A stretch of 64,000 bases of DNA from G963662675 sp963662675 (lineage in GTDB: Bacteria > Bacteroidota > Bacteroidia > Bacteroidales > Prolixibacteraceae), in the NCBI GenBank assembly GCA_963662675.2, contig CAXXHP010000002.1, positions 620,001-684,000 of the forward strand, written 5' to 3'. The notes beneath the pieces are model-generated. The model did not search any database, was not told the origin of the DNA, and saw nothing but the letters and a program-made list of their open reading frames with translations. Shown here in pieces: positions 26,901-35,222 of this stretch (position 1 is its first letter; each line of letters starts with the position of its first letter). The translations under genes were made by a program, and so were the position numbers.

Positions 26901-27308
26901 TTATGCAGCCCTAAAAGAATCATCAGGGCAGGAGTGGTGGCAGCAGTTGAATTTCATGAAATTTGCTGTCAAAATAAAAGGAAGCCGATGGTCTGGCCTT
27001 TCAGCCTTAAGCAAATGAAAATTTCTGCAGCTGTGATATTGGGTGAGGAATAAATTTTGGCTTGCAGAAAATACAAAACCTGAAAATAGTTTATCGACAC
27101 CTGAGCGCAATTTGAAACTACTTACGGAATTAAAGAAAAAGACCTTACTTGCCTGAATATTATGTGGCTCAGTTTGGTGGCTGGCAACATCAATAAGTTT
27201 TTCAGGCTTGTCATGAAAAGCATCGAAAAGTACAGCAGAAAGAATTATCGCCAAAAATATGATGAGGCGATGAAACTGTATTTTAGATATGGTCTTTTTT
27301 ATTCTCAT
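26901..27308 (-). CDS. Small putative membrane or secreted protein with Cys/His-rich tail
   Basis: I do not recognise this 135-residue protein with certainty. It has a basic N-terminus, one hydrophobic segment (about 14-29, LIIFLAIILSAVLF), several His residues, and a distinctive tail FMKFNCCHHSCPDDSFRAA that could bind metal. Support for a real gene comes from a TAnnTTTG-type promoter element (TATATTTG, 27323-27330 on the minus strand) about 14 bp before the ATG, and from a signal-anchor-like start. It lies 89 bp upstream of secDF on the same strand. An overlapping open frame on the other strand (27162-27425) is judged a shadow. Confidence 0.55.
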   Translation of the reverse strand: MRIKKTISKIQFHRLIIFLAIILSAVLFDAFHDKPEKLIDVASHQTEPHNIQASKVFFFNSVSSFKLRSGVDKLFSGFVFSASQNLFLTQYHSCRNFHLLKAERPDHRLPFILTANFMKFNCCHHSCPDDSFRAA

Positions 27309-27322
27309 TTTTCAATAGCTCG

Positions 27323-27330
27323 CAAATATA
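27323..27330 (-). promoter_or_regulatory. Probable -7 promoter element of the 135-residue protein gene
   Basis: The minus strand reads TATATTTG, matching the Bacteroidota consensus TAnnTTTG. No clear -33 TTTG at the usual spacing was found. Confidence 0.4.
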
Positions 27331-27434
27331 TTGAATTTAATAACAAAGTGGTTTATTCTCGGACTATTTTTAGAACAGCTTTTACTGAAGGGGTTAATTT
27401 GAAGATTGACTTTGCATTTACTTGAAATCGTATT

Positions 27435-27878
27435 TCATTGTTTTGCGTTTTCAAGTTCATCAATAAATGTGATTTTTTCAGACTGATAGTCAATCATACA
27501 TCCGTATTTTTTTAATATGTCGCTTCCCAAAAGTCCAACCACCTTTATGTCGCTGTATTTATTATATATCTCATTGACATGGTTGAGGTCAATGAGTGCA
27601 ACCGTTAGTTCTTCTATTTCTATTTCACCCAAACAAAAAGAAATACAACCTAGGCTAGTTTCAATATGTCCAACACTTATTCCTGCACTATGGAATTCTT
27701 CATCAGACTTTGCTTCAGACGGAGTGTAGTACTTTTCTAAAGTGCTGTCGAAAACTGTTTTTGAAGCTCCGGTGTCTACAATCCAACATGCTTTTTCTCC
27801 ATCAGGGAAAGCGCCTTCCACAATGAGATGATAATTGTCTTCTTCAAGCGCTACTAGTTTCAACGGAAGCTCGATCAT
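27435..27878 (-). CDS. Retropepsin-like aspartic protease-fold protein
   Basis: The 147-residue product is a single-domain protein of the pepsin/retropepsin clan. Residues 33-39 read IVDTGAS, with D35 as the catalytic aspartate. The second conserved element, VVGLLGSDILKKYGCMIDY (about 113-131), is the usual helix-strand that closes the flap-containing domain. No signal peptide or membrane segment is seen, so it should be cytoplasmic, and dimerisation would be needed for activity. The substrate is unknown. It follows mdh on the same strand but is separated from it by a terminator. Confidence 0.85.
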   Translation of the reverse strand: MIELPLKLVALEEDNYHLIVEGAFPDGEKACWIVDTGASKTVFDSTLEKYYTPSEAKSDEEFHSAGISVGHIETSLGCISFCLGEIEIEELTVALIDLNHVNEIYNKYSDIKVVGLLGSDILKKYGCMIDYQSEKITFIDELENAKQ

Positions 27879-27921
27879 GTTCTGGAAAGGATTAATATTT
27901 TTGTTTTTTATATTTAAAAAG

Positions 27922-27950
27922 AAATGCCTCTGCTAGGCAGAGGCATTAAA
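27922..27950 (-). terminator. Terminator of mdh
   Basis: Read on the minus strand, AATGCCTCTGCC / GCAGAGGCATT forms a near-perfect hairpin followed by TTCTTTTT. It lies 34 bp after the mdh stop. Confidence 0.85.
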
Positions 27951-27983
27951 TATAGTAGAATAAATTTTTCTTTTTGCGAAAGA

Positions 27984-28919
27984 TTATAGAATGTTCATGT
28001 CATCCAAAGCATCCATAATACCTTTTACTGCGGCAGCTGATTCAACTAATAATGTTTGTTCATCTTCGTTCAATTGAACTTGAATAATCTCTTCAACACC
28101 ATCTTTACCTAATTTAACAGGTACGCCTACGAACATGTCATTTAAACCGAATTCACCTTCCAATTTCACACAGCAAGGGAAAATACGTTTTTGATCCATC
28201 ACGATCGCTTCAACCATTTGTGCAGCTGCAGAACCTGGAGCATACCATGCTGAAGTTCCCATCAAGTTTACTAATTCGCCACCACCTTTTTTAGTTCTAT
28301 CAATAATAGCATCTAATTTGTCAGCATCGATCAATTCTGTTACAGGAATACCTGAAACAGTTGTGTAACGTGGAAGTGGTACCATTGTATCACCGTGTCC
28401 ACCCATCAATAATGCCTGAATATCACGTGGAGATACGTTCAATGCCTCAGCAAGGAAAGCGCGGTAACGTGCAGTGTCCAATACTCCGGCCATACCCATT
28501 ATCTGGTTTTTTGGGAATTTCGCAGTAACAAATGCTGCGTAAGTCATTACGTCCAATGGATTTGAAACGATGATGATTTTTGCGTTTGGGGAATATTTTA
28601 CAACGTTCTCAGTTACGCTCTTAACAATACCTGCGTTGATTGAAATCAAATCATCACGGCTCATGCCTGGCTTACGTGGCACACCTGATGTGATAACCAC
28701 AACCTCAGAACCGGCTGTTTTTGAATAATCGTTAGTAGATCCTGTAATGCGGGTATCGTAATAATTAATAGGTGCTGTTTGCCATAAATCCAATGATTTT
28801 CCTTCAGACAAACCTTCTTTGATATCGACCAAGACAACTTCCTGTACAATGTTCTTTTCAGCTACAATCTGAGCACAAGTTGCGCCAACATTTCCAGCAC
28901 CAACAACTGTTACCTTCAT
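27984..28919 (-). CDS. mdh: Malate dehydrogenase
   Basis: This 311-residue NAD-dependent enzyme of the lactate/malate dehydrogenase family interconverts malate and oxaloacetate in the citric acid cycle or its reductive branch. It shows the Rossmann motif VVGAGNVGATCA (residues 4-15), the substrate-binding loop GVPRKPGMSRDDL (about 79-91), NPLDVMTY and the catalytic GGHGDTMVPLPR (His near 174). The Arg in place of Gln in the loop region fits malate rather than lactate. The length is typical of the LDH-like MDH group found in Bacteroidota. Confidence 0.96.
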   Translation of the reverse strand: MKVTVVGAGNVGATCAQIVAEKNIVQEVVLVDIKEGLSEGKSLDLWQTAPINYYDTRITGSTNDYSKTAGSEVVVITSGVPRKPGMSRDDLISINAGIVKSVTENVVKYSPNAKIIIVSNPLDVMTYAAFVTAKFPKNQIMGMAGVLDTARYRAFLAEALNVSPRDIQALLMGGHGDTMVPLPRYTTVSGIPVTELIDADKLDAIIDRTKKGGGELVNLMGTSAWYAPGSAAAQMVEAIVMDQKRIFPCCVKLEGEFGLNDMFVGVPVKLGKDGVEEIIQVQLNEDEQTLLVESAAAVKGIMDALDDMNIL

Positions 28920-28959
28920 AATAATTATCTTTTTGGGTTATATATAAATAATCGAGTGG

Positions 28960-28967
28960 CAAAGATA
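28960..28967 (-). promoter_or_regulatory. Probable -7 promoter element of mdh
   Basis: The minus strand reads TATCTTTG (consensus TAnnTTTG) 40 bp before the mdh ATG, leaving a leader of about 35 bases. Confidence 0.5.
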
Positions 28968-29216
28968 AAATGTATTTTGAAATAGAGTATGATTATCATT
29001 GTTCGTTAACAATTTGATAACTGACTTATAATCTCTGAAATGAAAGAGTTTACGTTGTAGCCTAAAATTGGTTCAGATAAGCTTTTATGGATATTTTTTC
29101 GAGATTATGAACCTTTGTTTTTACGTCTGATATGGATCTTCGAATGGTATTAAAATCAATATCCCATTGTTCTGGATTTACCCCTCGCAATTAGGATATA
29201 GGTGACTAAAAAAAGC

Positions 29217-29250
29217 AAAAAAAATGCGGATCTCTTACGAACCCGCATTG
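29217..29250 (-). terminator. Terminator of the secreted-protein gene at 29272
   Basis: Read on the minus strand, AATGCGG / CCGCATT with a 13-base loop is followed by a run of eight or more T. It lies 21 bp beyond the stop codon. Confidence 0.85.
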
Positions 29251-29271
29251 TGATGATGTATTGTCGAAATA

Positions 29272-29868
29272 TTATTCCACCTCAAAATTATACCCATACG
29301 CTTTTTTGCCTATTGCCAAAACAACTCTGTAGTTTCCGGCTTCAAGTTTTGACAACCCAAGTGCCTCATTTACTCCAAAAGTATTTTCCAGTACTTTTTC
29401 ATATACAATTGCGCCATCATCGTAAATTGAAATATCCATTGGCTGATCAGCATAGTTTAAATAGGCGATGCGAAGTGTGCTTTCGTTGCTAGAGAAATAT
29501 GGGTCAATGTTCGTTGTCATTTTACCAACATCAATCGACTTGTTTTTAATGCTGAATTCACGTTCGCTCACAGCACCATCCATTGTAACAGTCATGGTGT
29601 AGTCTCCTGATGTCAACTTTGAAAAGTCATATATTTTGCGGTAATCATTAACTGTGCCTTCTGTTTCCTTATAAAACACTTCTTCTCCAAATCTATTCAT
29701 AATGCTGATTTCATATTTGCTTTCGGTGCTGTTCGATATGGCTACAACGGCACGTTCTTCTTCTATCGGACGAATGTCAACACGAAGGTTTCCAGTTCCA
29801 GTTGCCAAGGCAATGTTTGCGATAACTGTTAAGGCAAACAGCATCGTGTAAATTTTAATTGTTTTCAT
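29272..29868 (-). CDS. Secreted protein with two Ig-like/T9SS-CTD-like beta domains, function unknown
   Basis: The ATG at 29868 is preferred over one 18 codons upstream because it has a purine-rich AAAGGTAAAG upstream and opens a proper signal peptide (MKTIKIYTMLFALTVIANIALA). The mature part of about 175 residues consists of two similar beta-sandwich-like halves, each with a pattern of Y-E/D-I-S-I followed by a L-x-x-G-x-Y/N-Y motif (KLTSGDYTMTV and KLEAGNYRVVL). The second half resembles the fold of T9SS sorting domains but lacks their terminal motif. Periplasmic or surface location is likely; no function can be given. Confidence 0.8.
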   Translation of the reverse strand: MKTIKIYTMLFALTVIANIALATGTGNLRVDIRPIEEERAVVAISNSTESKYEISIMNRFGEEVFYKETEGTVNDYRKIYDFSKLTSGDYTMTVTMDGAVSEREFSIKNKSIDVGKMTTNIDPYFSSNESTLRIAYLNYADQPMDISIYDDGAIVYEKVLENTFGVNEALGLSKLEAGNYRVVLAIGKKAYGYNFEVE

Positions 29869-30075
29869 AGCTTTACCTTTTAAATTTATTATAATTGTTT
29901 CATTGCAAATATAGATTGACACAAGGAATATGTCGTTAAGCGTTTATTAAGTCTAAATTAACATTGTGTTATCTAACATGTAATGATTGTTAATGACTGT
30001 TTGTGTGTGTTAATATATAGACTGATAGAGAGTAGGGTTAAGTGTGGAGGGGAATAAGAAATTAGGATATCATTT

Positions 30076-30765
30076 ATGGAAATTAAGATTTTACAGTTAT
30101 TAGAAGGAGCAAAGAATGCCGAGGGTTTAACGGTGATAATTGATGTATTTAGAGCTTTTTCAGTGGCATGTTATGCATATGAAAAAGGTGTTGAGCGCAT
30201 TTATCCAGTAGGTGATATTAATGAAGCATATCGCTTGAAGCAAAAAAATCCTGCTCATATATTAGTGGGAGAGAGGCATGAACGAAAACCTGAAGGTTTT
30301 GATTTTGGAAATTCTCCTTCTCAGATTTTAGCAGGTGATGTTTTAGGCAGAACAATGGTGCATACAACTAGCTCAGGAACACAAGGAATTGCCAATGCCA
30401 CCAATGCCAAAGAAATTATTACAGGAAGTTTTGTGAATGCAGGAGCAATTATAAAATACATCGAAAAGCAGCAGCCCGATAAACTCTCACTGGTATGCAT
30501 GGGGTATGCTTGCACATATCCAACAGATGAAGATACGTTTCTTGCAGAGTATATTAAAGCAAAGCTGGAGGGGGAAGCTGTAGATTTTCCGCAGATGATT
30601 GAAAAACTTCGCATTGGTGCCGGCTCCCGATTTTTCGTCCCTGAAAAACAAGAGTGGGCTCCTTCTTCCGATTTTGATCTTTGCCTTAATCTAAATCATT
30701 TTAATTTTGTGCTGAAGGTGGAGGATGAAAATGGGAGCAATTATTTGAGAAAAATAGAGATGTAG
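30076..30765 (+). CDS. 2-phosphosulfolactate phosphatase family protein (ComB-like)
   Basis: The 229-residue protein matches the ComB family. The N-terminal VIIDVFRAFSVACYA segment, GERHERKPEGFDFGNSPSQI (about 75-94), and HTTSSGTQGI (about 100) are the conserved parts around the Mg-dependent phosphatase site. ComB removes phosphate from 2-phosphosulfolactate in coenzyme M synthesis, but most bacterial homologues belong to organisms that make no coenzyme M. The true substrate here is uncertain. The next gene starts 24 bp downstream on the same strand. Confidence 0.85.
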   Translation: MEIKILQLLEGAKNAEGLTVIIDVFRAFSVACYAYEKGVERIYPVGDINEAYRLKQKNPAHILVGERHERKPEGFDFGNSPSQILAGDVLGRTMVHTTSSGTQGIANATNAKEIITGSFVNAGAIIKYIEKQQPDKLSLVCMGYACTYPTDEDTFLAEYIKAKLEGEAVDFPQMIEKLRIGAGSRFFVPEKQEWAPSSDFDLCLNLNHFNFVLKVEDENGSNYLRKIEM

Positions 30766-30789
30766 AGTTTGTAACGTTGATAAAGCAGT

Positions 30790-31971
30790 ATGATGAGATA
30801 CAATTTTGATGAAAATATAGAACGAGAGGGTACGAACAGTTTAAAGTATGATGCTCGTGAGTTTATCTTTGGAACAAAAGATCTTTTGCCGCTTTGGGTG
30901 GCCGACATGGATTTTAAAACTCCCGATTTTATTATTGATGCATTAAAATCAAGGTTGGAGCATGAAATATTAGGGTATACCTTCCGTCCCGATTCATATT
31001 CCAATGCGATTATTAATTGGGTGAAGAAAAGACATGGGTGGACCGTGCAAAAAGAGTGGATATCTTTTAGTCCGGGCGTAGTTGCTGGGTTAACTCTTGC
31101 CATTGAAACATTTTCAAAAAGAGGAGATGAGGTGGTGGTTCAGTCACCTGTTTATTTTCCATTTTATGATTCGGTGAAATCCACCGGGCGGAAGATCCTA
31201 GAAAATCCATTAAAGAAGGTTAGTGGTCGGTATACTTTTGATTTGGAAGATCTCAAAAGCAAGATTAGTGCGAAAACGAAACTCCTGTTGTTGTGTAATC
31301 CCCAAAATCCCGGAGGGATGGTTTGGACAAAGAAAGAATTGGCTGATTTGGCTAATCTGTGTCTCGAGAATAATATTTTAATTATTTCAGATGAAATTCA
31401 TTCCGATCTCATTTTTGATGGTCATAAACACACGCCACTTGCGTCACTTTCTGATGAGATAGCCCAAAATTGTATTGTTTGCATGGCTCCTAGTAAAACA
31501 TTCAATATTGCAGGACTGACCACTTCTTTTCTTGTCATTCCCAATAAGAAGCATTTTGTGCGTTACGAACGTAGTCTGAAGATACCACATTTGCATATGG
31601 GTAATATTTTTGGGACAGTTGCCCTCGAAGCTGCATATGATAATGGTGCAGATTGGGTTGATCAGCTAAATGACTATTTGCAAGACAATTATCAGTTTTT
31701 GGAATCTTTCTTAAATGAAAATTTACCCGAAGTTTTTCCAATGAAACCCGAAGCTACATATCTTATCTGGCTTGATTTTTCACTTCTTGGACTTTCTGAT
31801 GATGAGTTAAATAATACGCTGGTCGATGCCGGGGTCGGATTAAGTCGTGGTGTGCAATTCGGGAAGCCGGGTTCTGGATATATGCGGATTAATATTGGTT
31901 GTCCTCGAAACACTCTCGAGAAAGCATTGACTCGAATTGTTAAGGCATTTAAAAGTGAAGAAGGAAATTAA
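30790..31971 (+). CDS. PatB/MalY-type PLP-dependent cystathionine beta-lyase-like aminotransferase
   Basis: This is a 393-residue fold-type I PLP enzyme. Conserved elements are LPLWVADMDFKTP (near 34), SFSPGVVAGL, NPQNPGGMVWTKKEL (about 173), ISDEIHSDLIF (about 204), and the lysine motif MAPSKTFNIAGL in which Lys forms the Schiff base, then the C-terminal YMRINIGCPR with the carboxylate-binding Arg. The WVADMDF start and SKTFN motif are those of the MalY/PatB C-S lyase branch, which releases homocysteine or cysteine-derived thiols. It is probably co-transcribed with the ComB-like gene. Confidence 0.9.
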   Translation: MMRYNFDENIEREGTNSLKYDAREFIFGTKDLLPLWVADMDFKTPDFIIDALKSRLEHEILGYTFRPDSYSNAIINWVKKRHGWTVQKEWISFSPGVVAGLTLAIETFSKRGDEVVVQSPVYFPFYDSVKSTGRKILENPLKKVSGRYTFDLEDLKSKISAKTKLLLLCNPQNPGGMVWTKKELADLANLCLENNILIISDEIHSDLIFDGHKHTPLASLSDEIAQNCIVCMAPSKTFNIAGLTTSFLVIPNKKHFVRYERSLKIPHLHMGNIFGTVALEAAYDNGADWVDQLNDYLQDNYQFLESFLNENLPEVFPMKPEATYLIWLDFSLLGLSDDELNNTLVDAGVGLSRGVQFGKPGSGYMRINIGCPRNTLEKALTRIVKAFKSEEGN

Positions 31972-31980
31972 TTGACTTAA

Positions 31981-32769
31981 TCAACCAACTTTTGATTCTA
32001 GGGATTTTACTTCAGCTTCTAATGTGGCTTTGCTTTTGAGTCGTTTTGATAGTTCTTGTGCGTCAATGACAGCTTGCTTGTCGTACTCTTCTAATATGAT
32101 GTAGTAATAGCGGTCACCAAGAAAAACAGCTTTCAGGTTTTTGTCTGCATTTTGGGCTATAAATTCAATAACGCCATTGTCAGTTCCATTTGTGTAAGAA
32201 ACCTTTTCCCATTTTGTTTCCAAAAAATCACTCCGATGGTTTAAAGGGTTGTCAAGTTCTATGGTTTCTGTTTTGGCTTGAAGATCGTTGTCGTAAACCC
32301 GAATGGCTGTATGGTTTAGCCATGCTTCGCCATAGTAATTGCTAGAGAGATAAAGTTCACCCTTTTCATCCAAATGAATCTGAATGAACGACTTGTTCCA
32401 ACGTCGTTTAAACTCCTGTTTTTTGTGAATGTATTGTGTGTACCGATCAAATTCAGTTTTCTCCTTAACAAATTTGTTTTCAAGCACGTTAATCGTTTTT
32501 ATCAACGTGTCTAATTCATCTTGTTTTCGGTAGAGCAGCTCGCCATAAATTTTATTCTTGAACTGATTGGCAGATGAGATTTCCTGTATCGCAGTTTTGT
32601 ATAGAACACGAATAGAGTCAATCTGCATTAAGGCATTTGTCGTGTCTCCTTGAGCGTATAGTGATTGTGCAAAATTTAATTTTTCTAAGGCCAGTTCTTG
32701 CTCTGATTTTCCGCATGAAATTAGCTGGAAGATCAAGCTGAAAACAAGAAAAACTTTAATCAATTTCAT
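31981..32769 (-). CDS. Putative lipoprotein with helical N-terminal region
   Basis: The ATG at 32769 is chosen because it opens a lipoprotein signal peptide (MKLIKVFLVFSLIFQLISCGKS, lipid Cys19); a start 12 codons upstream would spoil it. The mature part begins with a helical, TPR-like region (QSLYAQGDTTNALMQIDSI) and a coiled-coil-like stretch (about 75-110), then a beta-rich domain (about 120-235). It ends in a short Lys/Glu-rich helix. It points towards the PatB-like gene (convergent, 9 bp apart). Function unknown. Confidence 0.8.
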   Translation of the reverse strand: MKLIKVFLVFSLIFQLISCGKSEQELALEKLNFAQSLYAQGDTTNALMQIDSIRVLYKTAIQEISSANQFKNKIYGELLYRKQDELDTLIKTINVLENKFVKEKTEFDRYTQYIHKKQEFKRRWNKSFIQIHLDEKGELYLSSNYYGEAWLNHTAIRVYDNDLQAKTETIELDNPLNHRSDFLETKWEKVSYTNGTDNGVIEFIAQNADKNLKAVFLGDRYYYIILEEYDKQAVIDAQELSKRLKSKATLEAEVKSLESKVG

Positions 32770-32836
32770 GGGTAAATGCTTTTTTATCGTTTCTTTCGTA
32801 ATCACAAAACGTTAAAGGAAATTAATAATTATCAGG

Positions 32837-33352
32837 ATGGAAACAAATTCGGTTAATTTTTTTCAATCATGTGATTACCCCGATATTTATTCAAAACCGA
32901 TTGTTGCAGCATGGAAAATTAAAAATCCACAGAATGTGGGCAGTTTGATTCGGTTAATAGATAATGTCGGTGGTGAAAAGTTGGTGTTGTTAGATGATGA
33001 AAATCCGAAGCGGGAATCCTCTATAAAGAAAACAGCAGGGTTAAGCTATGGGCACGTGACGGTAGAGTACATGTCCAGCGATGAGTTTTTTGAAAAAGCT
33101 ACGGAAGGTTACACCGTTTGTGGCATTGAGACTTCTGAGAAATCAACCAATATTTTTGAAACAAAATTGCCTCCTTCAATTGTGTTGCTCTTAGGAAGTG
33201 AGGCTCATGGATTACCTCCTCAGTTACTTCAAAAATGTCATCAAACAGTTCATATTCCCATGATCGGGAAATGTAAGTCTATGAATGTATCCCATGCATT
33301 ATCGGTTAGTCTGTTTGAATGGTTGAGGCAGCAATTATTTACTTCAAAATAG
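32837..33352 (+). CDS. SpoU/TrmH-family RNA 2'-O-methyltransferase
   Basis: The 171-residue protein of the SPOUT superfamily is reduced to the catalytic domain. The three family motifs are present: NPQNVGSLIRLIDNVGG (about 30-46), LLLGSEAHGLPPQL (about 116-129), and IPMIGKCKSMNVSHALSVSL (about 141-160), which form the knot that binds S-adenosylmethionine. It should methylate a ribose in tRNA or rRNA; the target position cannot be read from sequence. Confidence 0.92.
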   Translation: METNSVNFFQSCDYPDIYSKPIVAAWKIKNPQNVGSLIRLIDNVGGEKLVLLDDENPKRESSIKKTAGLSYGHVTVEYMSSDEFFEKATEGYTVCGIETSEKSTNIFETKLPPSIVLLLGSEAHGLPPQLLQKCHQTVHIPMIGKCKSMNVSHALSVSLFEWLRQQLFTSK

Positions 33353-33401
33353 TTCAGATAAATAGATTATTTCTATTTTTATCGAAATCAAATAAGAAAC
33401 C

Positions 33402-34343
33402 ATGATAACGCTAACGCAGTTGGAATATATTGTAGCCGTGGATACTTTCCGCCATTTCGGTCGGGCAGCAGAACATTGCTTCATCACTCAGCCTACCTTA
33501 AGTATGCAAATCAAAAAACTTGAGGAAGATCTGGAGGTAGTCATTTTTGATCGTAGTAAACAGCCATTAATCCCTACTGATGCCGGCAAAAGGATAATTG
33601 AACAATCACGAATTGTGCTGGGAGAGTCAGAGAAGATTAATAATATTGTCAAAGATCATAAGAATCTTATCTCAGGAGAGCTTAAGATTGGCATCATTCC
33701 TACGCTAGCACCCTATCTGTTGCCGTTGTTTATTGGAAACTACAAACGCAAATATCCGAATATACTTATTAAGGTTGAGGAGTTGACCACTGAGAATATT
33801 GTGGATCGTCTCAATCGAGATTTGTTGGATGTCGGGATTCTTGTTACCCCATTAAAAGAAAATCGCATCAATGAAAAACCAATTTTTTATGAAGAAATGA
33901 TGCTTTATGTGCATGACAAGCATCCTTTGCATGATAAATCGGAAGTAGAAATAAAGGATATTGCAATTCCTGAAATTTGGTTATTGAGCGATGGGCATTG
34001 CTTTCGTAATCAGGTTGTTAATCTCTGTTCTTTTAAGGGTGCCTCTAATACAGGCTTGCCATTCCATTTTGAAGCCGGTTCGTTAGAAACTCTCATGAAT
34101 ATCATTGATAGAGAAGGTGGTATTACGCTAATTCCGGAATTAGCAGCCATTGATATGTCAAAAGAACGCTCAACTCATGTACGCGCTTTTGATGACATGA
34201 CTCCTTTGCGAGAAGTGAGTTTAGTTTATTCACGACATTTTGCAAAGAATAAGTTGATTGAACTGCTTTGGAGAGAGGTTGTTAACTCAATGCCGAAGGG
34301 CCTGCTAAATAAAGAGCGAGGAACTATTGTTGAGTGGAAGTAA
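33402..34343 (+). CDS. oxyR: LysR-family hydrogen peroxide sensor OxyR
   Basis: The 313-residue protein has an N-terminal winged helix-turn-helix (residues 1-60; FGRAAEHCFITQPTLSMQIKKLEEDL) and a C-terminal periplasmic-binding-like sensor domain (about 90-300). The redox pair of OxyR is present in the motif LLSDGHCFRNQVVNLCSF, at C200 and C209, matching the E. coli C199/C208 pair that forms a disulfide on oxidation. It should activate catalase, peroxiredoxin or Dps genes; none is adjacent here. Confidence 0.93.
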   Translation: MITLTQLEYIVAVDTFRHFGRAAEHCFITQPTLSMQIKKLEEDLEVVIFDRSKQPLIPTDAGKRIIEQSRIVLGESEKINNIVKDHKNLISGELKIGIIPTLAPYLLPLFIGNYKRKYPNILIKVEELTTENIVDRLNRDLLDVGILVTPLKENRINEKPIFYEEMMLYVHDKHPLHDKSEVEIKDIAIPEIWLLSDGHCFRNQVVNLCSFKGASNTGLPFHFEAGSLETLMNIIDREGGITLIPELAAIDMSKERSTHVRAFDDMTPLREVSLVYSRHFAKNKLIELLWREVVNSMPKGLLNKERGTIVEWK

Positions 34344-34463
34344 ATTTTTTTCATCTTTTTATTTGAGAATATAAAAATCTTCTATTTCTTTGCATCGCTG
34401 AAATCAAGAACGGTTGATCTAAACGAAGAGAAATCAGATTTCAGAAAAAATCCTGATAAAATG

Positions 34464-34494
34464 TTTGGCGGCTTCGAAAAATGATTTATTTTTG
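34464..34494 (+). promoter_or_regulatory. Promoter of tRNA-Glu (and possibly rpsT)
   Basis: A -33 box TTTG (34464-34467) and a -7 box TATTTTTG (34487-34494) are separated by 19 bp, fitting the Bacteroidota consensus TTTG-N19-TAnnTTTG. The tRNA begins 29 bp after the -7 box. Confidence 0.65.
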
Positions 34495-34523
34495 CAGTCC
34501 CAAATTCAGGGAATAAAAATGAT

Positions 34524-34595
34524 GGCCCGTTCGTCTAGGGGTTAGGACGCCAGGTTTTCATCCTGGTAGCAGGGGTTCGAATCCCCTACGGGCTA
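34524..34595 (+). tRNA. trnE: tRNA-Glu (anticodon TTC)
   Basis: The 72-base cloverleaf has acceptor arms GGCCCGT and ACGGGCT (first pair G-U) with discriminator A. The D-arm is tctaggggttagga, the anticodon stem-loop is CCAGG-TTTTCAT-CCTGG with anticodon TTC, and the T-arm is CAGGGGTTCGAATCCCCT (GGGG/CCCC core). CCA is not encoded. rpsT starts 35 bp downstream and may share the transcript. Confidence 0.97.
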
Positions 34596-34630
34596 CTTTT
34601 TAAAAAAAAAACATCTGAGGAAAAAATAAA

Positions 34631-34882
34631 ATGGCAAATCATCAATCTTCAAAAAAGAGAATCAGACAAGACGAGAAGAAAAAAGTCTTGAATAAGTATT
34701 TCGCAAAGACTATGCGTAATGCACTGAAAAAGTTGCGTGAAACTTCTGAAAAAGAAACTGCTGTTGCAGAGTTGCCAAAAGTAACTGCTATGATCGATAA
34801 GTTAGCGAAGAAGAATATTATTCATAAGAACAAAGCTGCTAACTTAAAGGCAAGTATTTCTACACACGTGAACAAGCTGTAA
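34631..34882 (+). CDS. rpsT: 30S ribosomal protein S20
   Basis: The 83-residue, strongly basic helical protein begins MANHQSSKKRIRQDEKKK and ends with the family's IHKNKAANLKASISTHVNKL pattern. S20 binds 16S rRNA early in small-subunit assembly. Length is typical. It has its own strong terminator. Confidence 0.96.
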   Translation: MANHQSSKKRIRQDEKKKVLNKYFAKTMRNALKKLRETSEKETAVAELPKVTAMIDKLAKKNIIHKNKAANLKASISTHVNKL

Positions 34883-34902
34883 GAAATTATTGATATATAT
34901 GG

Positions 34903-34933
34903 AAAGCCTCTTCGTACGAAGAGGCTTTTTTTA
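34903..34933 (+). terminator. Rho-independent terminator of rpsT
   Basis: The perfect stem AAGCCTCTTC / GAAGAGGCTT with a GTAC loop is followed by TTTTTT, 20 bp after the stop. Confidence 0.93.
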
Positions 34934-35222
34934 TGCTTAAAAATACGGAGTCCCATATCCGGGATCACTTTAAAAAATTGATCTATTTTCATTAGGCGGG
35001 TTAACTCCAATCGTAACTAATAATGGTAAAGTTCTCATTTTGCTATCAGCCTTGACCTTTTTTTTGTTCCGTTTTTTTGTCAAGCAAAAAAATGAAATCC
35101 CGTTCGTAAGAACAGCCAAATCCGGGAATACTCATCTTCATATAACCTGATTAAAGGTATTCGGCATAATAAAAGGAGTTGATTTGATATTTTTCATATC
35201 TTAGTTTGCATAATAAAACACA

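Noticed and set aside
27162..27425. Open frame of 87 codons on the + strand overlapping the 135-residue small protein
   Set aside because: No signal peptide, no promoter element and no motif; the minus-strand frame has both a -7 box and a coherent hydrophobic start.
30076..30765. Evidence for coenzyme M synthesis from the ComB-like gene
   Set aside because: No comA, comC, comDE or sulfolactate genes lie nearby, and ComB homologues are common in bacteria that make no coenzyme M.
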